Source of the DNA: Nitrosomonadales bacterium
GTDB taxonomy: Bacteria > Pseudomonadota > Gammaproteobacteria > Burkholderiales > Gallionellaceae
Assembly: GCA_016214695.1 (NCBI GenBank)
Contig: JACRNY010000002.1
Location: 1-64,000 of the forward strand
DNA: 64,000 bases
Reading direction: 5' to 3'
The position numbers were made by a program, and so were the translations under genes. How positions within the stretch are numbered: the first letter of the stretch is position 1; every line of letters begins with the position of its first letter. Shown in pieces: positions 45,846 through 56,836 of this stretch. Below the pieces are notes generated by a model. It was not told where the DNA came from. It did not search any database and worked only from the letters and a program-made list of their open reading frames with translations.

Positions 45846-46343
45846 TTAGTAGCGGCCGTGGGTGCGGTGGATATAGTTGGTCATCTCGACCGACTGGGCA
45901 TTCATGCGGCGCACGATGCCATGGGTATGGCGCACGATGCCGCGCATCACGTAATAGACGATGGCGGGTTGTGTGTTCAGCAATGATTCGAACTTGGAGC
46001 GTTCCAGCAGCAGCACCTGGCAATCGGTCTTTGCAACCACCGTGGCGCTGATCTGCGAAACATTGCCGCCCGCGAAGGTGATGATTCCGGCCAGATCGCC
46101 GGGTTGCAACAGATGCAGGGTCGCCTGCTCGCCCCCCAATGTCGCGGTCGCCTCCACCTCGCCACTGGCCAGCACGATCAGGGAGTTCTTCAGCCGCTCT
46201 TCTCCCGGGCGCAGCAGGCTTTCGCCTGCCTTGTATTCCCTGACTTCGAACAAGCGCCCCAGTGATTCGATCTCTGCATCGCGCAACTCCTCGGTCAAGG
46301 TGGAGTTGTGCAGGGTTTGCAAAATCAGGTCGTTTGTCGGCAT
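45846..46343 (-). CDS. cyclic-nucleotide-binding-domain protein without DNA-binding domain
   Basis: A 165-residue protein made of one CRP/cAMP-type beta-roll (about 10-130, [30 protein letters not shown]) plus a short helical tail. The effector-loop signature RxA(V) of a true cAMP site is not obvious, and no helix-turn-helix follows, so it is unlikely to be a transcription factor on its own. GAGAAGAAG precedes the ATG. It is between secA and argJ on the same strand. The function is unknown. Confidence 0.85.
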   Translation of the reverse strand: MPTNDLILQTLHNSTLTEELRDAEIESLGRLFEVREYKAGESLLRPGEERLKNSLIVLASGEVEATATLGGEQATLHLLQPGDLAGIITFAGGNVSQISATVVAKTDCQVLLLERSKFESLLNTQPAIVYYVMRGIVRHTHGIVRRMNAQSVEMTNYIHRTHGRY

Positions 46344-46371
46344 CTTCTTCTCCCCAGAATAGTTGGTTGCA

Positions 46372-49086
46372 TCAATTCAATCTGCCATGGCACTGCTTGT
46401 ATTTTTTTCCCGAACCGCAAGGACAGGGGTCGTTGCGACCGACTTTTTCGCCAGCGCGTACGAAAGGCTTCTGATCGGTCTCCTGCTCGTCGGTCGATGC
46501 CAGCGCCTCCTCGTAGTCGGCGTGATGATACTGCACATTTTCCGGAGTGTGGGGCGCTTCCGCGGCGGCCACATCCGCTTCGCTGCGGATCTGCACATTC
46601 AACAGAGTCTGTGTCACATCCCGCTTGATCGCCTCCAGCATGGTGGAGAAAAGCTCGAAGGCCTCGCGCTTGTATTCCTGCTTGGGGTTCTTCTGTGCGT
46701 AGCCGCGCAGATGGATGCCCTGGCGCAGATGATCGAGCGCGGCCAGATGTTCGCGCCAGTGCTGGTCCAGGCTCTGCAGCATGACGATACGTTCGTAACC
46801 GTGCATCACGTCGCCGCCGACCTGGTCGACCTTGGCCTGGTACTGCTGCTGCGCCATCTCAGCCACCCTGATGCGCACTCCGCTTTCATCCAGCCGCTTG
46901 TCCTGCTCCAGCCATTGAGCCACCGGCAGATGCAACTGGAATTCCGCAGCCAGCGCCTTTTCCAGACCCGGAGCGTCCCACTGCTCTTCCATGCTGCCGG
47001 GCGGTATGTACTCGGCGACCATGTCAGACAGCACACCTTCGCGCATCGCGGAAATGGTATCGGAGATATCGGTGCTTTCCAGCAATTCGGCGCGTTGCTG
47101 GTAGATCACTTTGCGCTGGTCGTTGGCGACGTCGTCGTACTCGAGGATCTGTTTGCGCATATCGAAGTTGCGCGCCTCCACCTTGCGCTGGGCGTTCTCG
47201 ATGGCACGCGTCACCCAGCTATGCTCGATGGCCTCACCCTCGGGCAGCTTGAACTTGTTCATGATCGCAGCCACGCGGTCGGAAGCGAAGATACGCAACA
47301 GCGGGTCTTCCAGCGACAGGTAGAAGCGGCTGGAACCCGGGTCGCCCTGACGCCCGGAGCGGCCGCGCAACTGGTTGTCCACGCGACGCGATTCGTGGCG
47401 TTCGGTGCCGACGATGTGCAAACCGCCGCTGGCGATGACCTGCTCGTGGACCGGCTGCCACTCGGCGCGCAATTGCGCGATGCGCTGTTCCTTGGTCGCC
47501 GCATCCAGGCTGTCGTCCATGCGCACCAGCTCGATCGGCTTCTCGACGTTGCCGCCCAGCACGATGTCGGTACCGCGGCCCGCCATGTTGGTGGCGATGG
47601 TGATCATTTTCGGCCGGCCCGCCTGCGCCACGATCTCGGCCTCGCGTGCATGCTGCTTGGCATTCAGCACCTGGTGCGGCAACTTTTGCTTGTCCAGCAG
47701 GCTAGACAGCAGTTCCGAGGTCTCGATGGAGGTCGTGCCCACCAGCACCGGCTGGCCGCGCTCGTAGCAGTCGCGCACATCGGCGATGACTGCGGCGTAT
47801 TTTTCCTGTGCGCTCAGGTAGACCTTGTCCATCATGTCGTTGCGTACGGTCGGTCGGTGCGGCGGGATGATGACGGTTTCCAGGTTGTAGATGGTCTGGA
47901 ACTCATAGGCTTCGGTATCCGCCGTGCCGGTCATGCCGGCCAACTTCTGGTACATGCGGAAATAGTTCTGGAAGGTGATGGAGGCCAGCGTCTGGTTCTC
48001 CTTCTGGATCGCCACGCCTTCTTTGGCTTCCACTGCCTGGTGCAGGCCGTCGGACCAGCGCCGACCGGACATCAGGCGACCGGTGAACTCGTCCACGATG
48101 ACCACTTCGCCGTTCTGCACCACATAGTGCTGGTCGCGCAGGAAGAGGTTGTGCGCCTTCAGCGCGGCATACAGATGGTGGATCAGTGTGATGTTGGCGG
48201 GATCGTACAGACTGCCGCCGACCGGGAGCATGCCTGCCTGTGCCAGCAGATGCTCAGCGTGTTCATGCCCGCTCTCGCTCAGCAATATCTGGTGATTCTT
48301 CTCGTCGACGTGGTAATCGCCGGGGGCATTCTCGTCGGCCTGGCGCTTCAGGCTCGGAGCCAGTTTGTCCATCGCCAGATACACATCGAGGTTGTCTTCC
48401 GCCTGTCCGGAGATGATCAGCGGAGTGCGCGCCTCGTCGATCAGGATGGAGTCGACCTCGTCCACGATGGCAAAATTCAGGCCGCGCTGGAAGCGCTCGC
48501 CGGCACTGGCCGCCATGTTGTCGCGCAGGTAATCGAAGCCGAATTCGTTGTTGGTGCCGTAGGTGATATCGGCTCCGTAAGCAGCCTGCTTGTCTGCATG
48601 CTCCATGCTGGTCAGGATGACACCAACCGACAGTCCGAGGAACTGGTACAGCTTGCCCATCCACTCCGCGTCGCGCGCAGCCAGATAGTCATTCACCGTG
48701 ACCACATGCACACCCTTGCCGGACAGCGCATTCAGATAGGCCGGCAGGGTCGCCATCAGCGTCTTGCCCTCGCCGGTGCGCATCTCGGCGATCTTGCCAT
48801 AGTGCAACACCATGCCGCCGATCAGCTGCACATCGAAATGGCGCATCTGCAGGGCGCGCTTGCCGCCCTCGCGCACCACTGCAAAAGCCTCCGGCAGCAG
48901 CGCATCCAGCGACTCCCCGTTTTGCACGCGCTGCCTGAATTCCGCCGTCTTGCCGCGCAATCCCTCGTCGGAAAGGGCGGACATCCCAGCCTCCAGGGCA
49001 TTGATGCGAACAACGGTTTGGCGATATTGCTTGAGCAAGCGGTCGTTACGACTGCCGAATACGGACTTCAACAATTTGGAGATCAT
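46372..49086 (-). CDS. secA: protein translocase ATPase SecA
   Basis: The 904-residue motor drives preproteins through SecYEG. Walker A GEGKT lies at 105-109 (MRTGEGKTL); [13 protein letters not shown] follows near 207, then the [12 protein letters not shown] region near 575, and the C-terminal SecB/zinc motif C888-P-C890...C899-H900 is intact. An upstream ATG ten codons earlier was rejected because family members begin MISKLL. It lies between the M23 peptidase and a cNMP-binding gene. Confidence 0.98.
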   Translation of the reverse strand: MISKLLKSVFGSRNDRLLKQYRQTVVRINALEAGMSALSDEGLRGKTAEFRQRVQNGESLDALLPEAFAVVREGGKRALQMRHFDVQLIGGMVLHYGKIAEMRTGEGKTLMATLPAYLNALSGKGVHVVTVNDYLAARDAEWMGKLYQFLGLSVGVILTSMEHADKQAAYGADITYGTNNEFGFDYLRDNMAASAGERFQRGLNFAIVDEVDSILIDEARTPLIISGQAEDNLDVYLAMDKLAPSLKRQADENAPGDYHVDEKNHQILLSESGHEHAEHLLAQAGMLPVGGSLYDPANITLIHHLYAALKAHNLFLRDQHYVVQNGEVVIVDEFTGRLMSGRRWSDGLHQAVEAKEGVAIQKENQTLASITFQNYFRMYQKLAGMTGTADTEAYEFQTIYNLETVIIPPHRPTVRNDMMDKVYLSAQEKYAAVIADVRDCYERGQPVLVGTTSIETSELLSSLLDKQKLPHQVLNAKQHAREAEIVAQAGRPKMITIATNMAGRGTDIVLGGNVEKPIELVRMDDSLDAATKEQRIAQLRAEWQPVHEQVIASGGLHIVGTERHESRRVDNQLRGRSGRQGDPGSSRFYLSLEDPLLRIFASDRVAAIMNKFKLPEGEAIEHSWVTRAIENAQRKVEARNFDMRKQILEYDDVANDQRKVIYQQRAELLESTDISDTISAMREGVLSDMVAEYIPPGSMEEQWDAPGLEKALAAEFQLHLPVAQWLEQDKRLDESGVRIRVAEMAQQQYQAKVDQVGGDVMHGYERIVMLQSLDQHWREHLAALDHLRQGIHLRGYAQKNPKQEYKREAFELFSTMLEAIKRDVTQTLLNVQIRSEADVAAAEAPHTPENVQYHHADYEEALASTDEQETDQKPFVRAGEKVGRNDPCPCGSGKKYKQCHGRLN

Positions 49087-49111
49087 GCTGTCTTTTCTTG
49101 CTTCTGTTACC

Positions 49112-49148
49112 AACAAATAAAAAAGGGTGAGGCAGACACCTCACCCTT
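49112..49148 (-). terminator. rho-independent terminator of the M23 peptidase gene
   Basis: AAGGGTGAGG (49123-49132) pairs with CCTCACCCTT (49139-49148) over a 6-nt loop. On the minus strand it is followed by TTTTTTATTT. It separates the peptidase gene from secA. Confidence 0.9.
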
Positions 49149-49165
49149 CGACCAAGCCTGTCGCA

Positions 49166-50089
49166 TCAACTGGCTGCTTTTTCCAGGAAACGCACGGGGT
49201 TCTGGGCCATGCCCTTGTATCTGACTTCAAAGTGCAGGTGGGGACCGGTGGACCGCCCCGTACTCCCGGACAAGGCGATCTCTTTTCCGCGCCGCACCAT
49301 CTGTCCGACCTTGACCAGCAACTTGGATGCATGCGCATAGCGCGTGATGACCTGGTTGCCGTGATCTATCTCGACCATATTACCATATTGAGGATGGGTG
49401 TCCGCATACACCACCATGCCGCCCGCAGAAGCATGGATCGAAGTACCCGAGGGAACCATGTAGTCGACACCTTCGTGCATGGCGTTGTTGCCGGTGAAGG
49501 GGTCGATACGCCAGCCGAAATTGGAGGAATACCAGCCGTCGTTTATAGGCGGCACAGACGGCAACAACTTCTTGCTCAGTTTGTCCTGCATCAGCAGGGT
49601 CTCCAGTGCCACCAGCTTGTCGCTGCGGTCACTCAGCAAAGTGTTCAGTTCCGCCATCTGCTGCTCCATGCCGCTCAGGGTCATCTCCTGCTGGATGGAA
49701 GCCGGTATATAGGGCCCCCCCTGCGCGGGCGTCTGTCCGAACGAGAACTCCTGCGGCTTCATGCCGGTCAATTTGGCGAGCTTGGCACCCAAACCATCCA
49801 GACGCAGCAATTGCGCCTGCATCTGCCCGAGGCGCATCGCCAGGGTGTCCATGCTCTTGCGCAGATAAGCCTGTTGTTTCTGCTGCTCGTCCTGTTGCGC
49901 ACTGGCCAGCCAGGTCCGCAACTCGTTACCCATCAGGCCGGGCTGGAAACGCACGATGGCGTATTGTGCGGACAACACGGCCGCGACGAACAAGACCGAG
50001 GCCAGTATCGCCAACACCGCCAGGTGCATCCTCGTCAGCGTGATACTGCGAGCTTTTGCAAATCGATTGGAAACTAGAATAATATTCAC
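49166..50089 (-). CDS. M23/LytM-family peptidoglycan endopeptidase or division activator
   Basis: A 307-residue protein: cytoplasmic start, one transmembrane helix (about 21-43), a coiled coil (about 60-170) and a C-terminal LytM domain with a complete active site: H205-xxx-D209 (MHEGVDY), H253 (YAHAS) and HLH at 284-286. This is unlike degenerate EnvC-type activators. It begins at GTG with AAGGGGATTGC upstream, divergent from dciA with only 36 bp between. It is followed by its own terminator, then secA. Confidence 0.92.
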   Translation of the reverse strand: MNIILVSNRFAKARSITLTRMHLAVLAILASVLFVAAVLSAQYAIVRFQPGLMGNELRTWLASAQQDEQQKQQAYLRKSMDTLAMRLGQMQAQLLRLDGLGAKLAKLTGMKPQEFSFGQTPAQGGPYIPASIQQEMTLSGMEQQMAELNTLLSDRSDKLVALETLLMQDKLSKKLLPSVPPINDGWYSSNFGWRIDPFTGNNAMHEGVDYMVPSGTSIHASAGGMVVYADTHPQYGNMVEIDHGNQVITRYAHASKLLVKVGQMVRRGKEIALSGSTGRSTGPHLHFEVRYKGMAQNPVRFLEKAAS

Positions 50090-50125
50090 GCAATCCCCTT
50101 AAGTCGTGACTTCTGTGAACACATC

Positions 50126-50545
50126 GTGCCGCATCGTCTGAACGCCATTCTGGCCTCCAATCAAGAACTGCGGCGACTTTCCGGCAAAGCCGGCCAACTC
50201 TCGGCCCTGCAACGGCATTACGAAGCTATCGCCCCACCCAGTCTCAAGCTTGGCAGCCAAATATTACAACTGCATCAACAGACTGTGGTCATCGCAGCGT
50301 ACAGCGGCGCGGTAGCCGCCAAACTGCGTCAAATGACCACGGAACTCATTTCCCTTTTTCAAGCAAGGGGATGCGAGGTTACTGGAATTCAAATCAAGGT
50401 GCAAGTCAGGGTATCACCCCGCATTCAGGTAACCGCACCTCGCAAACTGGGCAAAGCTGCACGCAAGGCGCTGGGCGAGCTGCAGGACGACTTGGCCGAT
50501 TCCCCGCTCAAGGCCGCTCTCGGGCGTTTGATCAGGCGCAGCTAG
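50126..50545 (+). CDS. dciA: DciA-like protein (DUF721)
   Basis: A 139-residue protein starting at GTG. The N-terminal KH-like DUF721 region (VVIAAYSGAVAAKLRQM, near 53-69) and a basic tail fit the DciA family, which loads the replicative helicase DnaB in bacteria lacking DnaC. The position beside lpxC, secA and the M23 gene is standard. It is divergent from the peptidase with a 36-bp spacer that must hold both promoters. Confidence 0.85.
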   Translation: MPHRLNAILASNQELRRLSGKAGQLSALQRHYEAIAPPSLKLGSQILQLHQQTVVIAAYSGAVAAKLRQMTTELISLFQARGCEVTGIQIKVQVRVSPRIQVTAPRKLGKAARKALGELQDDLADSPLKAALGRLIRRS

Positions 50546-50739
50546 GCCCACACCCGCCAGGCCACCAAGCCATAGCGCTCCAGCAGGAACAGCGCGGCGA
50601 AGACCAGCAAGGTATAAAACATGAAACGCACCACTTGCCAGGCGAATCCGGCATAGCGCGGATCGCGCGTCAGCATATACATCACCGCAGAAGATACGAT
50701 CAGCAGCAGGGAGATGAGCAGCGCGAGGCGGATGAGCAT
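50542..50739 (-). CDS. small two-helix membrane protein next to lpxC
   Basis: A 65-residue protein with two hydrophobic helices (about 3-22 and 36-56) separated by a short charged loop (TRDPRYAG). A longer frame of 45 further residues overlaps lpxC and is unlike protein. It begins 13 bp after the lpxC stop and overlaps the convergent dciA 3' end by 4 bp. No family is recognised. Confidence 0.65.
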   Translation of the reverse strand: MLIRLALLISLLLIVSSAVMYMLTRDPRYAGFAWQVVRFMFYTLLVFAALFLLERYGLVAWRVWA

Positions 50740-50752
50740 CGCCGCACCCCGC

Positions 50753-51664
50753 TCAGGCTGCCTGCAGCTGCAGGCGCAGGAAATCCGGCGCCTCTTCCGG
50801 TTTGTCGAAGGTAGTGAACTCCCATGCTGTCTCATCCTCGAGCAAGGCACGGCACAGGGCGTTGTTAAGGGCATGGCCGGACTTGTAGCCGGAGAAAGCG
50901 CCGATCAGCGGATGACCGAGCAGATACAGGTCACCGATGGCGTCCAGCACCTTGTGTTTAACGAACTCATCCTCGAAGCGCAGGCCGTCCGGGTTGATGA
51001 CACGATATTCGTCCATCACGATGGCGTTATCGAGGCTGCCGCCCAGCGCCAATCCCTGCGAACGCATGTATTCGACCTCCTGCATGAAGCCGAAGGTACG
51101 TGCGCGGCTGACTTCTTTTATATAGGAGTGTTCGCCGAGGTCGACAGTGACGTTCTGCTTGGTGTTGGCGAATACAGGATGGGCGAAATTGATGGTGAAA
51201 TTCAGCTTATATCCGTTATATGGCTCGAAACGCACCCATTTGTCACCATCCTTCACCTCAACGACCTTCTTGATGCGGATGAATTTCTTCGCCGCGGCTT
51301 GTTCGGCGATGCCGGCCGATTGCAGCAGAAAGATGAAGGTACCCGCACTGCCGTCCATTATCGGCAGTTCCGGGCTGGTCAGTTCGATGATAGCGTTGTC
51401 GATGCCCAACCCTGCCAGCGCCGACATCAGATGTTCCACCGTGGCCACGCGTGCGCCGTTGGCCTCCAGACAGGTGGAGAGGCGCGTGTCATTGACCGCA
51501 TGGGCTTCGGCCCGGATATCCACCGGATGGGCAAGGTCGACGCGACGGAAGACGATGCCACTGTCGATGGCGGCCGGGCGCAAGGTCAGATAGACCTTCT
51601 CGCCAGTGTGCAGTCCGACGCCCGTCGCCTGCACTGTCGTCTTCAATGTGCGCTGCTTGACCAT
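50753..51664 (-). CDS. lpxC: UDP-3-O-acyl-N-acetylglucosamine deacetylase
   Basis: The 303-residue zinc enzyme catalyses the committed step of lipid A synthesis. The zinc ligands H78 (TVEHLMSA), H237 and D241 ([10 protein letters not shown]), and the general base/acid H264 (SGHALNN) sit at the same residue numbers as in the E. coli enzyme. It is downstream of ftsZ on the same strand, the usual dcw order. Post-translational control by FtsH in other bacteria depends on the C-terminal tail; here it ends LQLQAA. Confidence 0.97.
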   Translation of the reverse strand: MVKQRTLKTTVQATGVGLHTGEKVYLTLRPAAIDSGIVFRRVDLAHPVDIRAEAHAVNDTRLSTCLEANGARVATVEHLMSALAGLGIDNAIIELTSPELPIMDGSAGTFIFLLQSAGIAEQAAAKKFIRIKKVVEVKDGDKWVRFEPYNGYKLNFTINFAHPVFANTKQNVTVDLGEHSYIKEVSRARTFGFMQEVEYMRSQGLALGGSLDNAIVMDEYRVINPDGLRFEDEFVKHKVLDAIGDLYLLGHPLIGAFSGYKSGHALNNALCRALLEDETAWEFTTFDKPEEAPDFLRLQLQAA

Positions 51665-51749
51665 TTCGTATTACCTGACTATTCAGGTGCGAAGTTTAGC
51701 ATAGGCTGACGGCAAGCCCGTCGCCACCTGCCACACCTCCGCCCTGCGA

Positions 51750-52904
<1,155 letters not shown>

Positions 52905-52948
52905 AGTTTTTCTCCTTTTCTAAAATACCAAGCGACCCTGAACCCGAA

Positions 52949-54184
52949 CTAAAAATTGCGTTGGAACCACGTCTTCATGCTCTCCAGCACATCACTGAAC
53001 GACCCCGAATTGACCCGCGACACCTCTTCGCGCTGGTGCTGATCCAGCCCGTACAACAACAGCCCCACCCCGGTGGCGAAGCGCGGCGTCTTCACCACGT
53101 CCGACAGCCCCCCGATGTTGCGCGGCACACCCATGCGCACCGGCATATGGAATATCTCCTCGCCCAACTCGACCATGCCCTGCATGGCGCTGCTGCCGCC
53201 GGTGAGCACAATGCCGGAGGACAGCAGATCCTCGAAGCCGCTGCGGCGGATCTCCTGTTGCACTAGCGAGTACAGCTCTTCCACGCGCGGCTCGATCACC
53301 TCGGCCAGCGTGTGGCGCGACAGCATGCGCGAACCGCGCTCGCCCACGCCGGGCACCTCGATCGGCGCATCGTTGGCCAGCTGCCGCAAAGCGCAGCCGT
53401 ACTTGATCTTGATGTCCTCGGCATCCTTCGTCGGCGTGCGCAAGGCCATGGCGATGTCGTTGGTGATCTGGTCGCCCGCGATCGGGATCACCGCGGTGTG
53501 GCGGATCGCCCCGTTGGTGAAGATCGCCACGTCGGTGGTACCGCCGCCGATGTCCACCAGGCACACACCCAACTCCTTCTCGTCGTCGGCCAATACCGCC
53601 TTGCTCGACGCCAGCGGCTGCAGGATCATCTCGTTCACTTCCAGCCCGCAACGGTGGATACACTTCAAAATATTCTGCACCGCCGACACCGCACCGGTGA
53701 CGATGTGGATCTCCACTTCCAGGCGCATGCCGCTCATGCCCAGCGGCTTCTTGATGCCTTCCTGACCGTCGATGCTGAACTCCTGTTCGAGGATATGCAG
53801 GATCTGCTGGTCGCCCGGCAGGCTGATCGAACTGGCCGTTTCCACCGCGCGCATGATGTCGGTGTGCGCCACTTCCTTGTCCTTGATCTTGATCATGCCG
53901 TTGGCATTGGAGCTCTTGATGTGGCCTCCTGCGATCCCCGTGTACACATCGCGTATCTTGCAGTCGGCCATCAGCTCGGCCTCCTCCAGCGCGCGCTGGA
54001 TCGCCGCCACGGTGGCGTCGATGTTCACCACCATGCCCTTCTTCATGCCGGAAGACTGGTGCATGCCCGCACCGATCACCTCCAGCGTGCCCTCCGGCCT
54101 GATCTCGGCGACGATGCACGCGATCTTGGACGTGCCGATGTCCAGCCCCACGATCAGATTCTTGCTTTCCCTGTTCTTGCTCAT
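52949..54184 (-). CDS. ftsA: cell division protein FtsA
   Basis: The 411-residue actin-like ATPase tethers FtsZ to the membrane through its C-terminal amphipathic helix (ESMKTWFQRNF). The actin-fold phosphate loops VGLDIGTSKIACIV (about 12-25) and GVCLVDIGGGTTDVAIF (about 204-220) are clear. AAGGGGACAGCG precedes the ATG. It is 21 bp after ftsQ and 44 bp before ftsZ. Confidence 0.97.
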   Translation of the reverse strand: MSKNRESKNLIVGLDIGTSKIACIVAEIRPEGTLEVIGAGMHQSSGMKKGMVVNIDATVAAIQRALEEAELMADCKIRDVYTGIAGGHIKSSNANGMIKIKDKEVAHTDIMRAVETASSISLPGDQQILHILEQEFSIDGQEGIKKPLGMSGMRLEVEIHIVTGAVSAVQNILKCIHRCGLEVNEMILQPLASSKAVLADDEKELGVCLVDIGGGTTDVAIFTNGAIRHTAVIPIAGDQITNDIAMALRTPTKDAEDIKIKYGCALRQLANDAPIEVPGVGERGSRMLSRHTLAEVIEPRVEELYSLVQQEIRRSGFEDLLSSGIVLTGGSSAMQGMVELGEEIFHMPVRMGVPRNIGGLSDVVKTPRFATGVGLLLYGLDQHQREEVSRVNSGSFSDVLESMKTWFQRNF

Positions 54185-54205
54185 CGCTGTCCCCTTGCTA
54201 CTTCC

Positions 54206-54910
54206 TCAAACATCGCTACCCGGCAGATAAGCCGCGAACCCGTTGCGATAACGCAGATCCACGTGATTCACCGGACGCGCCGTCGCAGCCAGGCTGTACG
54301 GATAAACAGCCACGAAGCGCGCCAGGCGCTGCTGCATATCTTCGCGTCCCAATTCGAGCACCATGCCGCCATCCAGCTTCACCTGCCAGGCGAAGCGCGG
54401 CGACAGGCTGAGCTGCACGATCTGCTGCTGCAGCGGCTGCAATATCGCGTTCAATTCACCGTACATCTGCGTCACCAGCTGCGAGGTTTCGGGCTGGCCG
54501 ATGAAGGCAGGCAACACCTGCTCCACCTTGCCGACGAACACCTCGCCATATGTGTTCACCAATTCCGTCCCGTTCCAGCGCGCCAGTACCACCTGCTCTT
54601 CCACTTCCACTTCCAGCGTCCACGGGAACTTGCGCCGCACACTCACCTTGCGCACCCAGGGCAGCTGCTCGAACGCCTGCCGCGTCTGCTCCAGATTCAC
54701 AGTGAAGAAGTTCCCGCTCACCTTCTCGCGCACCACTTTCTCCAACGCTTCTACCGAGACGCGCTGCGGCGGGGCGGTCAGCTCCACCGCGCGCAAGGGG
54801 AACACCGGCAGCTGCAACACGTAACGCGCTGCGCCGTACAGCACCAGCACCAGGCTGAGGCCGAACAAGCCGTTGGCGATACTGCGCAGCAGCGGCGCGT
54901 TATCCCACAC
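54206..54910 (-). CDS. ftsQ: cell division protein FtsQ
   Basis: A 234-residue bitopic protein: short cytoplasmic N-terminus, one helix (about 12-33), a POTRA domain (about 38-108, FPLRAVELTAPPQRVS...) and a beta domain to the end. FtsQ scaffolds the divisome with FtsB and FtsL. Translation starts at GTG. The bases just upstream (GGGGAGAGGGTA) belong to a REP element and provide the only Shine-Dalgarno in reach. This is the gene's notable oddity. Confidence 0.95.
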   Translation of the reverse strand: MWDNAPLLRSIANGLFGLSLVLVLYGAARYVLQLPVFPLRAVELTAPPQRVSVEALEKVVREKVSGNFFTVNLEQTRQAFEQLPWVRKVSVRRKFPWTLEVEVEEQVVLARWNGTELVNTYGEVFVGKVEQVLPAFIGQPETSQLVTQMYGELNAILQPLQQQIVQLSLSPRFAWQVKLDGGMVLELGREDMQQRLARFVAVYPYSLAATARPVNHVDLRYRNGFAAYLPGSDV

Positions 54911-54950
54911 TACCCTCTCCCCAACCCTCTCCCGGAAGCGGGCGAGGGAG
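54911..54950. repeat. REP element (CCCTCTCCC type) between ddl and ftsQ
   Basis: CCCTCTCCCCAACCCTCTCC followed by CGGAAGCGGGCGAGGGAG: the same family as 27817-27855 and 63940-63974. It fills 40 of the 54 bases between the ddl stop and ftsQ start; the arm nearest ftsQ reads GGGGAGAGGG on the coding strand. Confidence 0.85.
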
Positions 54951-54964
54951 CAATCGTGATAAAT

Positions 54965-55876
54965 CTATTTTCCAATTCCGGCCCCCTCCAGTATCTGCAC
55001 CACCAGCTGCTCGAAACTGATGCCCGCCTGGCGTGCCGCCATCGGCACCAGGCTGTGGTCGGTCATGCCGGGCGAGGTGTTGATCTCCAGCAGGTAGGGT
55101 TTGCCGTCCTCGCCGCGCAGGAAGTCCACCCGCCCCCAGCCCTGGCAACCCACCAGCTGGAACGCGAGCTGCGCAAGGTGCTGCATCTCCGCTTCCTGCT
55201 CGGCGCCCAATCCGCACGGGCACAGGTAACGCGTGTCGTCGCGCAGGTATTTCGCCTCGTAATCGTAGAACTCGTTGGCCGGCTCGATCTTGATCACCGG
55301 CAGGGCGCTGCCGTTGAGGATCGCCACCGTGTACTCGCCGCCGCTCATGTAACTCTCGGCGATCACCACCTTGTCATGTTTCGCCGCCTCGGCGTACGCC
55401 GCCGGCAGCTCCTCCACCGTCTTCACCTTCACCACGCCGACGCTGCTGCCTTCGCTGGCGGGCTTCACGAACAGCGGCAGATCGAGATGGTCGGCCACCG
55501 CGTTCCAGTCCGTCGGTCCGGTCAGCGCCTCGTACTCGGGGATGGGCAAGCCGGCCGCCTGCCACACCAGCTTGGTGCGCCACTTGTCCATGGCGATGGC
55601 CGAAGCCATCACGCCGCTGCCGGTGTAGGGAATACCCAGCAATTCCAGCGCACCCTGCACCGTGCCGTCTTCGCCGAAGCGGCCATGCAGCGCGATGAAC
55701 ACGCGCTCGAACTCCTCTTTCTTCAGATCGGACAGATCCCGTTCCGCTGGGTCGAAGGCATGCGCATCCACGCCGCTCCTCTGCAGCGCAGCCAGTACCG
55801 CACTGCCGCTCTTCAACGACACCTCGCGCTCCGCCGAGCGTCCGCCGAACAACACCGCCACTTTGCCAAATTTCAT
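54965..55876 (-). CDS. ddl: D-alanine–D-alanine ligase
   Basis: The 303-residue ATP-grasp ligase makes the D-Ala-D-Ala dipeptide of peptidoglycan. The start [21 protein letters not shown] is family-typical, with catalytic segments [12 protein letters not shown] near 64 and [14 protein letters not shown] near 270. Its ATG overlaps the murB stop in TGATG, giving coupling. Length is normal for the DdlB type. Confidence 0.97.
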   Translation of the reverse strand: MKFGKVAVLFGGRSAEREVSLKSGSAVLAALQRSGVDAHAFDPAERDLSDLKKEEFERVFIALHGRFGEDGTVQGALELLGIPYTGSGVMASAIAMDKWRTKLVWQAAGLPIPEYEALTGPTDWNAVADHLDLPLFVKPASEGSSVGVVKVKTVEELPAAYAEAAKHDKVVIAESYMSGGEYTVAILNGSALPVIKIEPANEFYDYEAKYLRDDTRYLCPCGLGAEQEAEMQHLAQLAFQLVGCQGWGRVDFLRGEDGKPYLLEINTSPGMTDHSLVPMAARQAGISFEQLVVQILEGAGIGK

Positions 55877-56811
55877 CAAGCTCTTTCTCCTGCGATACGA
55901 ACCTCGGGATGCAGTTCGACACCTGTCTGCTGCAATACCACTGCCTGCACTTCCCTGATCAGATCCTCGATATCCGTCGCCGTCGCACCGCCAACATTGA
56001 CGATGAAGTTGGCGTGTTTCTGCGAAACTTCGGCGCCGCCGATCCTGCGACCCTTTAATCCACAACCTTCAATAATCTTTGCCGCATGCCCGCCCTCCGG
56101 GTTGCGAAACACCGAGCCCGCGTTCGGCTGTTGCAGGGGCTGGCTGGCGCTGCGTTTCTCCATCAGCGCCTTGATGTCCTGACGCGCCTTTTCCACATCG
56201 CCCGCTTCCAGCTTCAGCCACGCACCGACGAAGAACTCGTCGCTCGCCTTGCGCAACGCCACATGGCGGTAGCCGATGTCGTATTCCTGCGGCGTGCGTT
56301 CCCGCAGTTCGCCGCTGCGCGTCAGCACCTGCACGCGCTGCACCACCTTCCAGGTCTCGCCGCCATAGCAGCCCGCATTCATCGCCAGCATGCCGCCCAG
56401 CGTGCCGGGGATGCCGACGAAGAACTCCGCACCGCACAGACCGTTGCTTGCAGCAAAGCGTGCCAGCTTGGCGCCCGGCACGCCGGCCTGCGCGTAGATC
56501 AGATCGCCATCCATGCGCAGTTCTGTCAGTGCGCCCACCATCTGCAGCACCGTGCCGCGATAGCCCCCGTCGCGCACCAGCAGGTTGCTGCCCAGACCCA
56601 CGGCCAGCAGCGGCTCGGTCAGCGGCGTCTGCCGCAGGAAGTCCTGCAGGTCCGCAAGGTCGGCCGGACGATACAGCCGCTGCGCGACACCGCCCGCACG
56701 CCAGCTCACGTGACGCGACATGGGCTCGTCATGGAACATTTCTCCACGCAGACTCAGTTCTGAGTGCTGAGTACCGAGTTCCGAGGTGGATATTTTCGGA
56801 TTTGCGCACAT
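55876..56811 (-). CDS. murB: UDP-N-acetylenolpyruvoylglucosamine reductase
   Basis: A 311-residue FAD enzyme that reduces enolpyruvyl-GlcNAc to UDP-MurNAc. The FAD site region [16 protein letters not shown] is near 60-75 and the catalytic serine segment [10 protein letters not shown] near 228. Residues 1 to about 24 ([20 protein letters not shown]) are encoded by a repeat element; conserved sequence starts at [18 protein letters not shown] three codons upstream is an alternative start overlapping the murC stop; the ATG just after that stop was chosen. Confidence 0.93.
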   Translation of the reverse strand: MCANPKISTSELGTQHSELSLRGEMFHDEPMSRHVSWRAGGVAQRLYRPADLADLQDFLRQTPLTEPLLAVGLGSNLLVRDGGYRGTVLQMVGALTELRMDGDLIYAQAGVPGAKLARFAASNGLCGAEFFVGIPGTLGGMLAMNAGCYGGETWKVVQRVQVLTRSGELRERTPQEYDIGYRHVALRKASDEFFVGAWLKLEAGDVEKARQDIKALMEKRSASQPLQQPNAGSVFRNPEGGHAAKIIEGCGLKGRRIGGAEVSQKHANFIVNVGGATATDIEDLIREVQAVVLQQTGVELHPEVRIAGERA

Positions 56812-56836
56812 ACTCAGCACTCAGCACCCAGCACTA
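56752..56836. repeat. CTGAGTGC-type palindromic repeat across the murC–murB junction
   Basis: Arms built on GAGTGCTGAGTACCGAGTTC (about 56762-56781) and TACTCAGCACTCAGCACCCA (about 56811-56830) form a long imperfect palindrome, of the same family as 11646-11732. On the coding strand the element supplies the last codons and stop of murC and the first roughly 20 codons of murB. Confidence 0.8.

Noticed and set aside
46363-49224. 953-codon frame antisense to secA
   Set aside because: The same GC-bias effect; SecA motifs are on the minus strand.
56755-56836. Possible CRISPR-like direct repeats of CTGAGTGC
   Set aside because: The copies are inverted arms of one palindrome, without regular unique spacers or cas genes.
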